The notes under the pieces: model-generated
Databases searched by the model: none
Told to the model about the DNA's origin: nothing
What the model saw: the letters and a program-made list of their open reading frames with translations, nothing else
Shown: positions 17,153-26,894 of the stretch, piece after piece
Layout: the number at the start of each line of letters is the position of its first letter
How positions within the stretch are numbered: the first letter of the stretch is position 1
NCBI GenBank assembly: GCA_005223085.1
Contig: NJBP01000020.1
Span: 1-33,133, forward strand
DNA: 33,133 bases
Source of the DNA: Candidatus Aerophobetes bacterium Ae_b3b
GTDB taxonomy: Bacteria; Aerophobota; Aerophobia; Aerophobales; AE-B3A
Direction: 5' to 3'
Translations under genes and position numbers: made by a program

Positions 17153-18499
17153 ATGAAAAAAAGCAAAAAGCTTATGCTATTGGCTTTAAGTGTAGCTGTG
17201 GCACTTTCATTAGTCTTTACGTGGCCAGTAAAAGTTTCAGCTGAAGATATTGTCCTAACTTTGTGGCACTGGGAAACCCCACCACATCGAGTGGAGAAAT
17301 TAGATGAGATCCTTGCTAAATTTAGGGAAGAAACAGGTATTGAAGTTAGACAAAATCCTATAAGTTTCCCTGAGCTTAACAGTAAAATATTGGCAGCAAT
17401 CGCAGCAAATCGCCTGCCAGAGATGATTTGGGTAAATCCACCCCAACTGATGATCCTGAGAAAACATAACTCTTTAGTACCTGTCACAGATATCTTCAAG
17501 AGAATCGATGCCGAAGTTCAATTCCTGAATCCTTCCATCGAGTTATACAGGTTCGATCAAGAGCAACTTACAATCCCGGTTTACGGAATTTCCTGGCCTT
17601 TAGAATACCGAGCTGACCTTTATGAAGAGAACGGCTTAGAACCACCTGTATATTGGACAGATCTTTTAGAAGCAGCAAAAAAGTTAACCAAAGATCTAGA
17701 TGGAGATGGGCGAATAGATATTTACGGTATGATGATGCCGTATTCAATTAAGGGAAACTATGGTAGCCAGGCAGTTTGGGGATTCTTACGGACCAATAGG
17801 GCAAATGTAGTCGAGATGGAGAACGGTAAGGAAAAAATAGTATTCAATTCTACACAGACAATAGAGACATATAAGTTTCTAAAAGAACTCACGAAGTATA
17901 CCTCTCCTGGTTCCGAGAATATGGACTGGGGAATGGGAGAACTACAAATTAGAACCGGCAAAGTTGCAACTGCAGTGTACACTGCAGGTTTTTTGAGCAC
18001 CCTCTACAGAAAAGGGTTAGAAGAGATGGCTCGAAAGTGGAAGCAGAAGTTTATACCCAGACCTAAGGATGGTCGAATAGGCCACACCGCGTATACAAGA
18101 GGGTTAGTTTTCACAACAACCGTAACAAGCTCAAAGGAGAGAGAAGCTGCAGTAAAAACATTTGTCAGGTGGCTATACAAACCTGAGAACTATGCTGAGA
18201 TGATGATGATGGAACCAGTATTGTTTGTCCCAGTTGTCAATGGAAAGAGTATGATGGATGCATTCTTCGCCAAACCACTCATAGGGAAATTCAGAGGTGC
18301 AATGGAGGTTCAGATAGATGTGTTAAATAACAGCAGTGTCATTGGTTTTGTCAATGGAATAAAAGCGCCGCATGCTGCGGAACTGGAGGGTTCATTCACC
18401 TTAGGCGCTGTGTTGCAAAAGATAGTTCTCCAAGGATGGAGTGTTGAACGGGCAGTGGAGTGGGGTCAGAAAAGATACGAAGAGATAATTAAAGAGTGA
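17153..18499 (+). CDS. Sugar ABC transporter substrate-binding protein, second system
   Basis: Signal peptide MKKSKKLMLLALSVAVALSLVFTWPVKVSAED then LTLWHWETPPHRVEKLDEILAKFREETGIEV. Confidence 0.9.
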   Translation: MKKSKKLMLLALSVAVALSLVFTWPVKVSAEDIVLTLWHWETPPHRVEKLDEILAKFREETGIEVRQNPISFPELNSKILAAIAANRLPEMIWVNPPQLMILRKHNSLVPVTDIFKRIDAEVQFLNPSIELYRFDQEQLTIPVYGISWPLEYRADLYEENGLEPPVYWTDLLEAAKKLTKDLDGDGRIDIYGMMMPYSIKGNYGSQAVWGFLRTNRANVVEMENGKEKIVFNSTQTIETYKFLKELTKYTSPGSENMDWGMGELQIRTGKVATAVYTAGFLSTLYRKGLEEMARKWKQKFIPRPKDGRIGHTAYTRGLVFTTTVTSSKEREAAVKTFVRWLYKPENYAEMMMMEPVLFVPVVNGKSMMDAFFAKPLIGKFRGAMEVQIDVLNNSSVIGFVNGIKAPHAAELEGSFTLGAVLQKIVLQGWSVERAVEWGQKRYEEIIKE

Positions 18500-18534
18500 T
18501 GGGATACGACCACTGGAAACTGACAGTTCTTACA

Positions 18535-18568
18535 GACATCGCCCCCCTCCGATGAGGGGGGCGATGTC
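18535..18568 (+). other. Strong intercistronic hairpin between SBP and permease genes
   Basis: gacatcgcccccctc-cgat-gaggggggcgatgtc, perfect 15-bp stem with 4-nt loop; no T tract. Confidence 0.9.
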
Positions 18569-18589
18569 ACTCGGTAACGGAGCGAAAAA

Positions 18590-19486
18590 ATGAAGAAGAA
18601 TATCGCAGAGAATGAAAGTGTTTTGGGCTGGATCTTAAGTACCCCATCGGTGGTTTGGATTTTATTAATTATTGTATATCCGGTAATATTAACCCTTTGG
18701 ATTAGTCTGCATCAACAAAAAATGGTAGAAGTCAATCCGCCTTTTATAGGATTGAAAAATTACATCGATCTTTTACCCAGTGCAAAATTCTTATTTCAAT
18801 TAAAGTTAACCGTAATCTGGACTTTTCTTAACATAGTCTTGATAACTCCTGTAGGGGTATTACTTGGCCTGCTATTAAACCGTCAATTCAAAGGTGTGGG
18901 GATCTTAAGAACCTGGATTTTATTATCCTGGATAATTCCTATAGTAGCCACCACATTAATATGGCAATGGATGTTAGAACCAGCAGTTGGGATCATAAAT
19001 TTCTTGCTGTATGAGACAGGCATTACACGTTCGTATGTTAATTTTCTTGGAGATCCGTCTATATCTATGCTTAGCATAGTTGTAGTAAACGTTTGGCGGT
19101 GGAGTCCCTTCATGGGTATAATGACATTGGCAGCTTTGCAAAACGTTCCTAAAGAGTTCTATGATGCTGCCAGAGTTGACGGAGCTAATGCATGGCAAAC
19201 ATTTTGGCATATAACCTTGCCCCAAATTATTCCCACCGTTTCGGTCACTTCCTTTATTTTAACAATATGGCTATTTAATATGTTCCCCCCTATATGGCTA
19301 TTAACCGAAGGAGGCCCCATCGAAAGTACCACTACTTTACCAATAGCCATATATAAAGAAGCTTTTCGGCTTTTCAGAATGGGAAAAGCAGCTACTTATT
19401 CGATAATTTTACTAATTGTTGTATCCGCATTCGTTGCCGGATATATGATGTTGTTTGTAAAATCCCGTGAGGAAGTAGTGAAATGA
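18590..19486 (+). CDS. Sugar ABC transporter permease (MalF/UgpA type)
   Basis: EAA loop YDAARVDGANAWQTFWHITLPQI. Confidence 0.9.
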   Translation: MKKNIAENESVLGWILSTPSVVWILLIIVYPVILTLWISLHQQKMVEVNPPFIGLKNYIDLLPSAKFLFQLKLTVIWTFLNIVLITPVGVLLGLLLNRQFKGVGILRTWILLSWIIPIVATTLIWQWMLEPAVGIINFLLYETGITRSYVNFLGDPSISMLSIVVVNVWRWSPFMGIMTLAALQNVPKEFYDAARVDGANAWQTFWHITLPQIIPTVSVTSFILTIWLFNMFPPIWLLTEGGPIESTTTLPIAIYKEAFRLFRMGKAATYSIILLIVVSAFVAGYMMLFVKSREEVVK

Positions 19487-20316
19487 AGGATGCAAAAACA
19501 ATCCCCAAAAGAATAATTTTTACGCTATTATTATTGGTTGTTATTGGATGGTTTTTCTTTCCTGTTTACTGGGCATTGATAACATCTTTTAAGACTCCTT
19601 TAGATTTAATGAGCTCAAGACCAACTTTTTTCCCCAAAAAAATGACCCTGTCGTCCTACGAAGATGTACTTTTGCGTTCAAAATTCCTTTATTATTTGAG
19701 AAGTAGTATAATAATAGCCTCGGGGGTTACAATTATTACCCTGATTCTTGCAACTGGTGCAGCCTATAGTTTAAGTCGACTTAATTTTAAAGGAAAACGA
19801 CTCTTTTCGAATTTAATTTTGTTGGTTTATCTTTTTCCTGGAATCCTATTAGCTGTCCCTATCTTTAAAATGATGACAAAAATTGGCCTTTATGATATGT
19901 TACCTAGCGTTGTCTTGGTTCACGTCATGATCACCTTGCCGTTTTGTATATGGACCTTAAGAACATTTTTTGACCAAATACCTCGCAGTCTTGAAGACGC
20001 TGCTCGCATAGATGGAGCGAGCAAACTAAGCGTCTTGTATAAATTATATCTTCCTTTAATAGGCCCAGGATTGGTCACTTCAGCAATTTTTTCTTTTGTA
20101 GCCTCATGGAATGAGTATATATTCCCTTTGATTTTACTTTCAACACCGGAGAAAAAAACTATACCTGTCGGGATTGCCGGCTGGGCTTCTTCTTATACCA
20201 TAGATTGGGGACAAATTACCGCAGCAGTCATTCTCGCCATCATTCCTGTGATAATTCTGATCCAACTCATAGGGAGGCGCTTTGTTGCTGGGCTAAGTGG
20301 AGCTATAAAAGGATAA
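19483..20316 (+). CDS. Sugar ABC transporter permease (MalG/UgpE type)
   Basis: ATGA overlap with upstream gene; EAA loop LEDAARIDGASKLSVLYKLYLPLI; SWNEYIFPLILLS. Confidence 0.9.
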   Translation: MKDAKTIPKRIIFTLLLLVVIGWFFFPVYWALITSFKTPLDLMSSRPTFFPKKMTLSSYEDVLLRSKFLYYLRSSIIIASGVTIITLILATGAAYSLSRLNFKGKRLFSNLILLVYLFPGILLAVPIFKMMTKIGLYDMLPSVVLVHVMITLPFCIWTLRTFFDQIPRSLEDAARIDGASKLSVLYKLYLPLIGPGLVTSAIFSFVASWNEYIFPLILLSTPEKKTIPVGIAGWASSYTIDWGQITAAVILAIIPVIILIQLIGRRFVAGLSGAIKG

Positions 20317-20519
20317 AACAACCTATTGGTTTCTAAGAAAAAACGCTAAATTTTCTTTGTTCTTTTCCGGAAGTTTTCAAGTGTGTACGAATTGATAGAA
20401 AAAGCTATGGATTGACTCCTTCATCTTCTACACACCATCATAAAGGTAATCGGTAGCAACATCCTTTTTAAGATACTGCCAGAATTTCCCATAATGCAAG
20501 CATGAGGCAAACATGTAGG

Positions 20520-20742
20520 GGCATAGGAATTGTGTGCCCGGCAGTATGCAGCTCTTGATGACCCAGACTGAGAGAAAGACCGTACCGGTGGGGGTAGCAA
20601 ACTTTCTGGGGCAGTATATGAGAGATGGGGGGAGTAGTGATGGCCGCCTCAGGTGTGGCTACTGTCCCTACCGTTGTTTTCTTCCTTTTACTGCAGCGGC
20701 ATTTAGTTGAGGGGCTTGCGGCAGGGGCTGTCAAGCAATGAC
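20520..20742 (+). pseudogene. Decayed C-terminus of a third MalG-type sugar permease
   Basis: Manual translation: ...MTQTERKTVPVGVANFLGQYMRD, frame shift, then MAASGVATVPTVVFFLLLQRHLVEGLAAGAVKQ*. Confidence 0.8.
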
Positions 20743-21115
20743 GTGCTGTTATAGTGTTAAGAAGAGAGGGCTAAAGATCTATCCCGACTTTCCGTTTTTT
20801 TGAAGTTCTTGACGGAAAATCCAATGTGATTCAATTTTCCTTGAAGTTTGGTAATTCTTTCTAAAATCGGAAATTTTCTGTACCTAATTAGACAGGAAAG
20901 ATACGGGTTACCTTGACTTTTATCCTCCCTAATTTGCAATCCAGTGATAGGGTGTTTATACTAGCAAGCGTTTGAATTTATTTTCAGGATAATCTTTGCC
21001 AAAGTTTTGTATCTATAAAAGGAAATAGCTAGTTTTAACAGAGTAATGATGTTCACTCGGAGGATAAGTAAGAAGGCTGATAATTTTGAACAATGCTCTA
21101 CGAGGAGGAAACAGG

Positions 21116-22525
21116 ATGAATGTGGTACTAATAATCATTGATACCCTGAGACAGGATCATGTGGGCTGTTATGGAAACAGGTGGATTAAAACACCTTATC
21201 TTGACTCTCTGGCTAAAGAGTCAGTGCTTTTCACCAATGCTTATGCAGAATCACTTCCCACTCTACAGGTCCGAAGAGTTCTACAGACCGGTTGCCGTAT
21301 CTTTCCCTTCCTGGGTTACAAGGCTTACAAGGGTAATCTTTTTGTTGGTACACCTGGCTGGGGGCCTGTTTCTGAGGAACGGGACACCGTTGCTGAGATC
21401 TTGCAGCGCCATGGCTACCGCACAGCCCTCATAACCGATACTTATCATCAGTTTAAGCCTTCGGAGAATTTCCATCGCGGCTTTAATGAGTGGACCTGGA
21501 TAAGAGGTCAGGAGAGCGATCCTTATCGCTCCGGACCTTATCCGTCCCGGGAAGAGATTGAAAGATACATCCCCCAAAATTTAAGGAAAAGAGCAAAGGG
21601 AAGTGGGAGCGGGAAAAAATTTACCGATTTTATTGGCAGGTACCTAACTAATGTAGCTGATAGAGGCTGCGAAGAGGATTATTTCCCTGCCCAGGTCTTT
21701 AGAGAAGGAGCCAGGTGGCTGGAGCGAAATCAAGATGCGGAAAAGTTTTTCCTTGTCCTTGATTCTTTCGATCCTCACGAGCCCTGGGATCCACCTATTT
21801 ATTATCGGAAAATCTATGATCCCCATGATGATACTATAGATTTTCTATCTTCCCTTTATGGTCGAGCTGATCAACTTAGCTCCCGGGTTTTAAAACGTCT
21901 CCGGGCAAACTATGCTGGAGAGGTAACCTTGGTGGATCGTTGGCTGGGCTATTTCCTAGAAGAAATGAGGGATTTGAGACTCATGGAAAATACGCTCATC
22001 GCCGTGATATCCGACCATGGCCACTGTATTGGTGAACATAATCTAGTAGGAAAACAAGGCCATCCCATGTCCCGGGAGATCGCCGATTTGGTTTTAATGA
22101 TTCGTCATCCAGCTGGAGAGGGGACTGGCACAACCTGTGAGAGCCTGATTTATAACTATGACCTACCTCCCACTATCCTTGCCAGATTAGGAATAGAGCC
22201 AGAAAAGCCCATGGATGGCAAAGACATCTGGCCTCTAGCCTTAGGCAAAGAAAAAGAGATATATGACCATGTTACCTGTGGCTGGGGACCATTTGTTATG
22301 GTGCGTGACAGATGCTATTGGTATAATGCTTATCTTTGGGGTGAGAGCCCCCTTCTTTATGATTTAGAGGCTGATCCGAAACTGGAAAAAAATATTGCCC
22401 AAGAGTATCCTCACATCTGCCAGCGGATGAAAGATCTGGCAATTGCCGATGCCGGTGGTAAGGTTCCAGAGTTCTTAAGGAAGCTAAAGGGTGAGCCCGG
22501 CTGTACCCCACTTTTGGTGGAGTAG
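21116..22525 (+). CDS. Sulfatase-fold hydrolase, copy 3
   Basis: Same motifs as copy 2; ATG 21116 preceded by gaggaggaaacagg RBS. Confidence 0.93.
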   Translation: MNVVLIIIDTLRQDHVGCYGNRWIKTPYLDSLAKESVLFTNAYAESLPTLQVRRVLQTGCRIFPFLGYKAYKGNLFVGTPGWGPVSEERDTVAEILQRHGYRTALITDTYHQFKPSENFHRGFNEWTWIRGQESDPYRSGPYPSREEIERYIPQNLRKRAKGSGSGKKFTDFIGRYLTNVADRGCEEDYFPAQVFREGARWLERNQDAEKFFLVLDSFDPHEPWDPPIYYRKIYDPHDDTIDFLSSLYGRADQLSSRVLKRLRANYAGEVTLVDRWLGYFLEEMRDLRLMENTLIAVISDHGHCIGEHNLVGKQGHPMSREIADLVLMIRHPAGEGTGTTCESLIYNYDLPPTILARLGIEPEKPMDGKDIWPLALGKEKEIYDHVTCGWGPFVMVRDRCYWYNAYLWGESPLLYDLEADPKLEKNIAQEYPHICQRMKDLAIADAGGKVPEFLRKLKGEPGCTPLLVE

Positions 22526-22584
22526 GAAACTGTCCACCAATTAGGCTTTTTTGATATAATGTTGTTTGGCATCTAGGTAAATAA

Positions 22585-23532
22585 ATGGCTATTTTAACTA
22601 CATTTTTATCCGGAGACAATGGAATCATTATTTTTCTTGGTTTAATTTGCTTTGGGTTTGTTATTGGGGTTCTCTCAGGATTGTTTGGGGTAGGGGGTGG
22701 ATTTTTGATGACTCCTATGCTTAACGCAGTCTTTGGTATTCCCTACAATATTGCCGTCGGTAGTGGCCTGGCTCAGATGGTGGGGACTAGCGCTACAGCA
22801 AGTCTAAAACACAGAAGCTACGGGCACATAGATTATAAACTTGCCCTTTTTATTCTGGTAGGCTCTTTAGGAGGAGCAGAATTAGGTGCACGAGTTCTGG
22901 TAAGATTAAGGGAATTAGGATCCATTACTCTTCATAATCATCTGGTTGGGAAGATGTACCTATGGATGACATTTATCTATATCGTTCTTCTTCTGGTGGT
23001 GGGGACCTTTATGTTTTTGGAAAGTAGAAAAGCTAAAAAGAGACCTCCCCGAGGAGGAATAGTCGCCACCAGGATTTCCAAGAAGATTCAAAAGATGGAT
23101 GCTCCCCCTCTTATTTCTTTGCCCACCTCCAGGATAGACTCTATCTCGATTTGGATTATAATTGCGATTGGTTTTCTCATGGGAACCCTTTCTGGACTTT
23201 TGGGAGTTGGGGGAGGATTTATTATAACTCCTGCTTTTATCTATCTTTTTGGGGTTCCTACCAGTGTGGCTGTGGGAACCGGCCTTTTTCAGATTATCTT
23301 TACCTCAGGCTATGGATCTCTAACTCATTTTTTAAAAGGAAATGTGGATTTTACTCTGGTAGCCGGTATTTTAGCTGGTTCACTCATTGGTTCACAGTTG
23401 GGGGCGATGCTCAACAAAAGATTAAGAGGAGCCTATGTGAGATATTATTTCTCCTGGGTAGTTTTCATGGCCATTGGGGTCATCGTCCTTAAGTTTCTTT
23501 ATAATTTAGGGTACTTCGACTGGGTGAGGTAA
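22585..23532 (+). CDS. TauE/SafE family sulfite exporter-like membrane protein
   Basis: Two-fold repeat GVLSGLFGVGGGFLMTPML and GTLSGLLGVGGGFIITPAF. Confidence 0.88.
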   Translation: MAILTTFLSGDNGIIIFLGLICFGFVIGVLSGLFGVGGGFLMTPMLNAVFGIPYNIAVGSGLAQMVGTSATASLKHRSYGHIDYKLALFILVGSLGGAELGARVLVRLRELGSITLHNHLVGKMYLWMTFIYIVLLLVVGTFMFLESRKAKKRPPRGGIVATRISKKIQKMDAPPLISLPTSRIDSISIWIIIAIGFLMGTLSGLLGVGGGFIITPAFIYLFGVPTSVAVGTGLFQIIFTSGYGSLTHFLKGNVDFTLVAGILAGSLIGSQLGAMLNKRLRGAYVRYYFSWVVFMAIGVIVLKFLYNLGYFDWVR

Positions 23533-23651
23533 AGTCTAAAGATATCTGGAATATCGGTTGGGTAAGCTCGATTAAGAGATAAGGAAATCTCCCCGCTCAG
23601 GGGTGGGATTGTTGTAAGGCCAAGGTGTTGAGGCCGTTCAGAAAAGAATAG

Positions 23652-23679
23652 TTGACAACCAAAATAATTGTGGTATTAT
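23652..23679 (+). promoter_or_regulatory. Putative promoter of a leader RNA/sRNA upstream of gdhA
   Basis: TTGACA-N16-TATTAT. Confidence 0.65.
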
Positions 23680-23686
23680 TTAAAAC

Positions 23687-23797
23687 AATCTGGTAAACCC
23701 CGTTAGATATTTGCTATCTAACGGGCTAAACTTGGCAGCACGAAGGGGTGTTGCTAAAGGACAAAGGTGTCTAGATAAAAATAGGCACCTTTTTTTA
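23687..23797 (+). ncRNA. Candidate structured leader RNA or sRNA with three hairpins
   Basis: H1 cccgttagata-tttgc-tatctaacggg (23699..23725); H2 ttggcagcac-gaaggg-gtgttgctaa (23732..23757); H3 terminator; promoter just upstream. Confidence 0.5.
23763..23796 (+). terminator. Rho-independent terminator of the candidate leader RNA
   Basis: aaaggtgtct ... aggcaccttttttt, 8-bp stem (one G-U) followed by a T run. Confidence 0.8.
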
Positions 23798-23973
23798 TTT
23801 GATAGCGGAACCGGCATGAGCGCCTGGCGGATGATGAATGAATGGGGGATTCCCACTGTCCAGTGAGAGTGTCTATTATATGATTAGGCGAAATTGTCTG
23901 CTTAAGAGATATATTCAAGGATAGAGAAATATTTGGATTAAGATTGGAAATGGAAGTGAAAGAGGTATAAGAA

Positions 23974-25221
23974 ATGTCAAAACCTAACCTATTCGAAGTT
24001 GCACAATGGCAATTAGATGAGTGTGCAAAGATTCTAAAGTTAGATCCCAATGTAAATGCAATTCTTCGAGTTCCGATGCGTGAACTTCACGTATCGTTGC
24101 CAGTTCGTATGGATGACGGTACAATCCGTGTATTTCGGGGATTTAGGGTTCAATACAATGATGCAAAAGGTCCAACAAAGGGGGGAATTCGATTTCATCC
24201 GAATGAAACAATTGATACGGTGCGGGCACTTGCTGCTTGGATGACATGGAAGTGTGCTCTCCTCGATCTACCTCTTGGGGGAGCAAAAGGCGGTGTTATT
24301 TGTAACCCCAAGGAAATGTCCCAAGCTGAATTAGAAGGTTTAAGTCGGGCATATATACAAAGTGTGTGGCAGTTCATTGGTCCTGATAAAGATATTCCTG
24401 CCCCTGATGTCTATACGAATCCGCAAGTTATGGCTTGGATGATGGATGAGTATTCAAAAATTACTGGAAAGAATCAATTTGGTGTTATTACTGGTAAGCC
24501 ACTTAGCCTTGGTGGTTCTGCTGGACGAGATGACGCAACAGCACGGGGTGGTTGGTATACCATTCGTGAAGCGGCCAAAGAATGTAGTATAGATCTTAAG
24601 AAAGCTACAGTTGCTGTGCAAGGGTATGGGAATGCTGGATATTATGCAGCATATCTTGCTAAATCTCTTTTTGGATGTAAAATAGTAGCTGTTAGTGATA
24701 GTAAGGGGGGTATATTCTGCAGGCAGGGGCTTGATCCAGAGGCGGTTCGTGAACATAAGACTAAGACAGGTTCAGTGATTAATTTCCCAAATACTAAAAC
24801 TATTTCTAATGGAGACCTTTTGGAACTCGAAGTAGATATACTTATTCCTGCAGGTTTGGAAAATGTGATCACAGAAAAGAATGCTTCGAACATTAAAGCT
24901 AAGATTGATGCTGAATTAGCCAATGGCCCGACTACACCAAAAGCGGATGATATTCTATATAAAAATGGTGTTCATGTAATACCTGATTTGTTATGCAATG
25001 CTGGCGGAGTAGCAGTTTCATATTTTGAGATGGTGCAAAACTTTTATATGCACTACTGGGACGAAAAAGAAGTTCACCATCGTTTAGACAAAAAAATAAC
25101 CGTTGCTTATCACTCCGTATTAGACACATCCAAGAAATACAACATAAATATGCGACAGGCTGCTTATGTTATTGCTGTTGAACGTGTGGTTGAAGCAATG
25201 AAACTTCGTGGCTGGGTTTAG
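23974..25221 (+). CDS. gdhA: Glutamate dehydrogenase
   Basis: [61 protein letters not shown]. Confidence 0.93.
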   Translation: MSKPNLFEVAQWQLDECAKILKLDPNVNAILRVPMRELHVSLPVRMDDGTIRVFRGFRVQYNDAKGPTKGGIRFHPNETIDTVRALAAWMTWKCALLDLPLGGAKGGVICNPKEMSQAELEGLSRAYIQSVWQFIGPDKDIPAPDVYTNPQVMAWMMDEYSKITGKNQFGVITGKPLSLGGSAGRDDATARGGWYTIREAAKECSIDLKKATVAVQGYGNAGYYAAYLAKSLFGCKIVAVSDSKGGIFCRQGLDPEAVREHKTKTGSVINFPNTKTISNGDLLELEVDILIPAGLENVITEKNASNIKAKIDAELANGPTTPKADDILYKNGVHVIPDLLCNAGGVAVSYFEMVQNFYMHYWDEKEVHHRLDKKITVAYHSVLDTSKKYNINMRQAAYVIAVERVVEAMKLRGWV

Positions 25222-25333
25222 TTTATCCGGATGACCTTTTTTCACTTACCCGTGAAGCATCGGAAGTCTCCGGCATTCCCTACGTGATGGAGGCTGATAT
25301 ACAGCGACGAAGGGGAAAAGTCCCGAGATAGGC

Positions 25334-25361
25334 TTGACAGGGACAAGATACTTGCTAAAGT
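25334..25361 (+). promoter_or_regulatory. Putative glnA promoter
   Basis: TTGACA-N16-TAAAGT about 50 bp before glnA. Confidence 0.4.
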
Positions 25362-25409
25362 AGCCTAGGAAGGTTAAATCTAATATGGCGGACTATGGGG
25401 AGGTTGGGT

Positions 25410-26735
25410 ATGCCAGCTAAGACTGAGGAAGAAATTTTAAAACTGGTAAAGAAAGAAGATGTGAGCTTCATTAAGCTGTGGTTTAGTGATATTCTAGGGC
25501 AACTTAAAAGTGTTGCCATTCCTGTAGGGGAGTTAGAAAGAGCTTTCTCGGAGGGAATGGGGTTCGATGGCTCGTCTATAAAGGGGTTTGCCAGGATTGA
25601 TGAGAGTGACATGCTTGCTAGACCCGACCCTAATACCTTTGCCATACTTCCCTGGATATCAAAGCAAAAAGTAGCTCGGATGTTTTGTGATATCATTCAG
25701 CCAGATGGCAGTCTTTATGAGGGTGATTCGAGGTATATATTGAAAAGGAACCTGGAGCGTCTTAAAAAGGAAGGCTATACTTTTTATCTCGGACCGGAAC
25801 TGGAATACTTTTATTTTAAAGACGAGAAACATCCGGAAACTCTGGATGAAGGTGGATATTTTGATTTTACCACTCTTGACGCCGGTAGTGAACTTCGGCG
25901 GGATACTATTTCCATCCTGGAGACCATGGGCATAGGAGTGGAATACAGTCATCATGAAGTCGCACCTTCCCAGCATGAAATAGACCTAAAATATGCTGAT
26001 GCCTTGACCATGGCAGATAATGTGATGACCTACAGAATAGTGGTTAAAGAAGTTGCTTCTAAATACGGTTTTTACGCCACCTTTATGCCCAAGCCTATCT
26101 TTGGAGTAAATGGAAACGGCATGCACACCCATCAGTCACTTTTTAAGGATAGCAGGAATCTGTTCTTCGATCCTAACGATAAATATCGTCTATCTAAGGT
26201 AGCTAAATCCTATATTGCCGGTTTATTAAAACATGCTCGCGAAATAACCGCCGTTACTAATCAGTGGGTCAATTCCTACAAAAGGCTTGTTCCCGGCCAT
26301 GAGGCACCGGTGTATGTCTCGTGGGCTCGCCGGAATAGATCCACTCTGGTAAGGGTGCCCATGTACAAACCTGAGAAGGAGCAGGCTACCAGGGTGGAGT
26401 TCCGCAGTCCTGATCCGGCCTGTAATCCATATCTTGCCTTCTCAGTGATGCTGGCGGCAGGTCTTGAGGGAGTAGAGAAAGAATACGAGCTGCCGGAGCC
26501 GGTAGAACAGAATATTTACCTTATGAGCGAAGAAGAGAGGCGAAAATTGGGAATAGTCTCGCTTCCTGGAAGTCTAATCGAGGCTATTCAGTTAACTGAG
26601 AAAAGCAAACTGATGCGAAAAACTTTGGGCGATCATGTCTTTAATAGTTTCATAGCCAGCAAAAAAGTGGAGTGGGACGATTACCGAAAATGTGTACATC
26701 CTTATGAAATAGAGCGATTCCTTCCTATATTATGA
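25410..26735 (+). CDS. glnA: Glutamine synthetase, type I
   Basis: GMGFDGSSIKGF, GPELEYFYF, HHEVAPSQHEIDL, NGNGMHTHQSL, PGHEAPVYVSWARRNRSTLVRVP; ATG 25410 spaced from ggggagg RBS. Confidence 0.95.
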   Translation: MPAKTEEEILKLVKKEDVSFIKLWFSDILGQLKSVAIPVGELERAFSEGMGFDGSSIKGFARIDESDMLARPDPNTFAILPWISKQKVARMFCDIIQPDGSLYEGDSRYILKRNLERLKKEGYTFYLGPELEYFYFKDEKHPETLDEGGYFDFTTLDAGSELRRDTISILETMGIGVEYSHHEVAPSQHEIDLKYADALTMADNVMTYRIVVKEVASKYGFYATFMPKPIFGVNGNGMHTHQSLFKDSRNLFFDPNDKYRLSKVAKSYIAGLLKHAREITAVTNQWVNSYKRLVPGHEAPVYVSWARRNRSTLVRVPMYKPEKEQATRVEFRSPDPACNPYLAFSVMLAAGLEGVEKEYELPEPVEQNIYLMSEEERRKLGIVSLPGSLIEAIQLTEKSKLMRKTLGDHVFNSFIASKKVEWDDYRKCVHPYEIERFLPIL

Positions 26736-26894
26736 ATCACCCTTGTGGCACCATCTTCCCCATTAAGGCTGACCTTTTTATCTCACCTTTTTTTAATCTA
26801 TTCCTCCTTGCGAGTTTTGTCAATTAGAGATTTTTCCGGCCTGAGTGGTTCATTTTTGCCTTCCCTTACTTCTTTTGCACAATACCTTTAATAT

